Part shown: positions 62,098 to 64,000 of the stretch, piece by piece
How positions within the stretch are numbered: position 1 is the first letter of the stretch
How the letters are laid out: every line of letters starts with the position of its first letter
Assembly (NCBI GenBank): GCA_903832665.1
Contig: CAILCG010000026.1
Coordinates: forward strand, 92,988 to 156,987
Length of the DNA stretch: 64,000 nt
Source: an uncultured Methanomicrobiales archaeon
GTDB taxonomy: Archaea > Halobacteriota > Methanomicrobia > Methanomicrobiales > Methanospirillaceae
Direction: 5' to 3'
Made by a program: the position numbers and the translations under genes
The notes under the pieces: generated by a model
Database searches by the model: none
The model's input: the letters and a program-made list of their open reading frames with translations, nothing else
Told to the model about the DNA's origin: nothing

Positions 62098-62727
62098 ATG
62101 GGTATTCGTGAGTTGTTGATACCGAAGGATAAAATTTTTTACGACCTGTTTGAAAAGCAGGCCAGTGTTATAAAGGAAGCAGCCTGGCTGCTCGTTGCCC
62201 TGACGGAGGATTTCACCAAGGTCAAGGAGAAACGGCACGCGATCGAGAAGCTCGAACACAAGGGAGACCAGATCACCCATGATATCTACCAGCAGCTGAA
62301 CAGCACCTTCATCACGCCGATCGATCCCGAAGAGATCTCGAAACTCGCCTCATCCCTTGACGAAGTGCTGGACTACATCGACGGTGCAACCGAGAAGATG
62401 TACTATTACAATATCGAAGGCACTGACATCCACATGGTCGAACTGGCAAAACTGATCCATATGTCCGCGACCGAGATCGAGAGTGCAGTCAAAGGTATCC
62501 GCTCGATCAAGGATCCCCGGTACATCGAGGAACGATGTATTGAAGTGAACCGTCTCGAAAACCTGGCCGACGACGTACTTGCAAATGCGGTTACGGAACT
62601 CTTCAAGACTACGGATGCAATTACGATCATCAAACTCAAGGATATTTACGAGCATCTTGAAACGGCTACGGATAATTGCGAGGATGTAGCAAACGTACTC
62701 TCAGATATCGCAATCCGGCACTCATAG
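62098..62727 (+). CDS. DUF47 (PhoU-like) partner of a phosphate transporter, copy 2
   Basis: A 209-residue paralogue of the protein at 59998-60627, the same length and clearly diverged ('RELLIPKDKIFYDLFEKQAS', 'KLEHKGDQITHDIYQQLNST', 'IIKLKDIYEHLETATDNCED'). The PhoU-like acidic motifs are kept. It lies 27 nt before an intact PiT gene. Regulation of phosphate uptake is inferred from the family. Confidence 0.93.
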   Translation: MGIRELLIPKDKIFYDLFEKQASVIKEAAWLLVALTEDFTKVKEKRHAIEKLEHKGDQITHDIYQQLNSTFITPIDPEEISKLASSLDEVLDYIDGATEKMYYYNIEGTDIHMVELAKLIHMSATEIESAVKGIRSIKDPRYIEERCIEVNRLENLADDVLANAVTELFKTTDAITIIKLKDIYEHLETATDNCEDVANVLSDIAIRHS

Positions 62728-62754
62728 GGTCAGGTCTCACGATAAGGAGTTTGC

Positions 62755-63786
62755 ATGATAGAGGCACCATTCATCCTGATAATTGCCATCATAGGTATTG
62801 CATTAGTTTTTGATTTCACCAACGGTTTTCATGATTCGGCAAACTCAATATCGACAGTCGTCTCAACAAAAGTCCTCTCCCCAAGAAATGCGGTGATCTT
62901 TGCTGCGTTTTTTAATTTTATTGCCGCGTTCGGGTTTGGGGTGGCAGTTGCCAGCACCATTGCAAAGATCATTGAACTGGGAGTTGTCGACACGGTCATG
63001 GTTCCCTATATCATCTTGGCAGCCCTCACCGGTGCAATTGCCTGGAACCTGATCACCTGGTTCTTCGGGCTGCCCACCTCTTCATCCCATGCGCTTATCG
63101 GGGGAATTGTGGGTGCCGGTATTTCGGCAGCGGGTCTTGCTGCGATCAAGTGGTCTACCGTCCAGCTGGTGGTCGCATTCATGATCCTCTCCCCACTCAT
63201 CGGCCTGATGTGCGGGTTTGCCGTCATGGCGCTCGTGCTCAACGTCACCCGCAATGCCAACAAAAAAAAGGCTGAATCACACTTCAAGACACTCCAGCTC
63301 GTGGCAGCAGCGACCAACTGTTTCGGCCATGGCACGAATGATGCACAAAAGACAATCGGGATCATAATCCCGCTGCTTTTCTCCATTGGGTATTTTGGCG
63401 TTTCTGCCGATGTGAACAACCTGCCGGTCCCGTTCTGGGTCATCATGATTGCCTACATTACCATCTCGCTGGGCACCCTGTCCGGGGGATGGCGCATTGT
63501 CAAAACAATGGGATACAAGATCACAAAACTTCGCCCGGTTCATGGGTTTGCCGCAAATGCAGCAAGCTCGGCAACCATTCTCGGTGCTTCTGTCATGGGA
63601 ATTCCGGTCAGTACTACCCACATCATCTGCACCTCCATCATGGGCGTTGGATCAACCCAGGGTATCAGTACCGTCAAGTGGGGAGTTGCCCGGACGATCA
63701 TGTGGGCATGGATCCTGACAATTCCCATCAGTGCGTTTATCGGGTTTATGTCATTTGTTATGATCCGGCTCATTGTCGGGGCGTAA
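62755..63786 (+). CDS. PiT-family inorganic phosphate transporter
   Basis: A 343-residue membrane transporter with about ten helices. Both PiT signatures are complete: 'FDFTNGFHDSANSISTVVST' near residue 20 and 'NCFGHGTNDAQKTIGIIIPL' near 187; 'LPTSSSHALIGGIVGAG' and 'GIPVSTTHIICTSIMG' are the matching repeats. It is the intact counterpart of the broken gene at 60624 and probably carries phosphate uptake. A GATAAGGAG site precedes the start. Confidence 0.95.
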   Translation: MIEAPFILIIAIIGIALVFDFTNGFHDSANSISTVVSTKVLSPRNAVIFAAFFNFIAAFGFGVAVASTIAKIIELGVVDTVMVPYIILAALTGAIAWNLITWFFGLPTSSSHALIGGIVGAGISAAGLAAIKWSTVQLVVAFMILSPLIGLMCGFAVMALVLNVTRNANKKKAESHFKTLQLVAAATNCFGHGTNDAQKTIGIIIPLLFSIGYFGVSADVNNLPVPFWVIMIAYITISLGTLSGGWRIVKTMGYKITKLRPVHGFAANAASSATILGASVMGIPVSTTHIICTSIMGVGSTQGISTVKWGVARTIMWAWILTIPISAFIGFMSFVMIRLIVGA

Positions 63787-63861
63787 GAGCAATTCAGAAA
63801 AAACCAGCAGTCAATTTTTTTTCGTTTTTTTGAGTGGGAAAACACGTTTTATTAATTTCTT

Positions 63862-64000
63862 GCTCTGTAGAAATCCTAATCCAAAAGAGATGTACCGACA
63901 ACCGAAAGATCTAAGGTACAGCATCTCCTTCCTTTGATGTGTCGTCAAATAGGAAGGAGACAATAAAGAAATTAGCGAGCCGGAATATCAGGTTTATCCA
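63862..64000 (+). mobile_element. Left end of a further element, cut by the window edge
   Basis: GCTCTGTAGAAATC at 63862-63875 is identical to the MITE's left terminal repeat and has the same orientation. The bases after it differ from the MITE. A stem-loop TCTCCTTCCT/AGGAAGGAGA lies at 63924-63933 and 63951-63960. An open frame from a GTG near 63940 runs off the window and could begin a transposase, but too little is visible to tell. Confidence 0.6.

Overview
The window is about 64 kb of one chromosome from a methanogenic archaeon, most likely order Methanomicrobiales and Methanoregula-like. The evidence for an archaeon is the archaeal-type glycyl-tRNA synthetase, the Hef helicase-nuclease, an intron-containing tRNA-Trp whose intron carries a box C/D guide RNA, and TATA boxes about 25-50 nt before several starts. 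A Fae-Hps fusion, DUF3821/PEGA surface proteins, an EFR1-type flavodoxin-ferredoxin and many PAS-rich histidine kinases narrow it to a methanogen of this group. The genus is an inference. There are no rRNA genes and no CRISPR array.

Layout. 0-6.4 kb: zinc-ribbon protein, DedA-like protein, a decayed PAS fragment, a large PAS histidine kinase, a 0.27 kb array of G/C-capped hairpins and a lipoprotein. 6.7-14.9 kb: Ser/Gly-rich secreted protein, hef-glyS, a Cmi4-like HTH protein, UPF0173 hydrolase and small proteins. 15-24.3 kb: nitroreductase, methyltransferases, pirin, Trm5, a DUF6790 protein, a YaaH-like transporter, an Xre regulator, a fused AguB-AguA enzyme and EFR1. 24.4-29.4 kb: CDF-like transporter, a Cache-HAMP-SpoIIE phosphatase and a TPR protein. 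29.4-31.7 kb: an AT-rich accessory island with a lone HsdR_N-type nuclease between two sets of hairpin elements. 31.7-41.3 kb: ferritin-like/VIT1 protein, lipase, response regulator, fae-hps, flavin reductase, beta-propeller and small proteins. 41.4-50.3 kb: tRNA-Trp, a broken AMP-dependent synthetase, K+ channel, a purine/methylthioadenosine salvage pair with a secreted metallo-beta-lactamase protein, nicotinate phosphoribosyltransferase and tRNA-Ala. 50.6-59.9 kb: a five-gene chemosensory cluster. 60-63.8 kb: two successive DUF47-PiT phosphate-transport modules separated by a 197-bp MITE.

How the genes work together. The clearest unit is the 50.6-59.9 kb cluster: double CheW, Cache receptor, CheA with a C-terminal receiver, receiver-histidine kinase, and a histidine kinase fused to a GNAT acetyltransferase. 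It has no CheB, CheR, CheY, CheC or CheD inside the window, so it probably drives an output other than swimming. The AguB-AguA fusion would take agmatine to putrescine in one polypeptide. The phosphorylase-deaminase pair recycles the nucleoside products of SAM chemistry. Fae-Hps links formaldehyde to pentose phosphates.

Caution. At least four genes are broken by what looks like loss of one base in or beside a short run of one nucleotide (18.7, 20.65, 42.36 and 60.81 kb). This may be sequencing error rather than biology, and the pseudogene calls should be read with that in mind. All domain names rest on reading motifs by eye; no database search was run.
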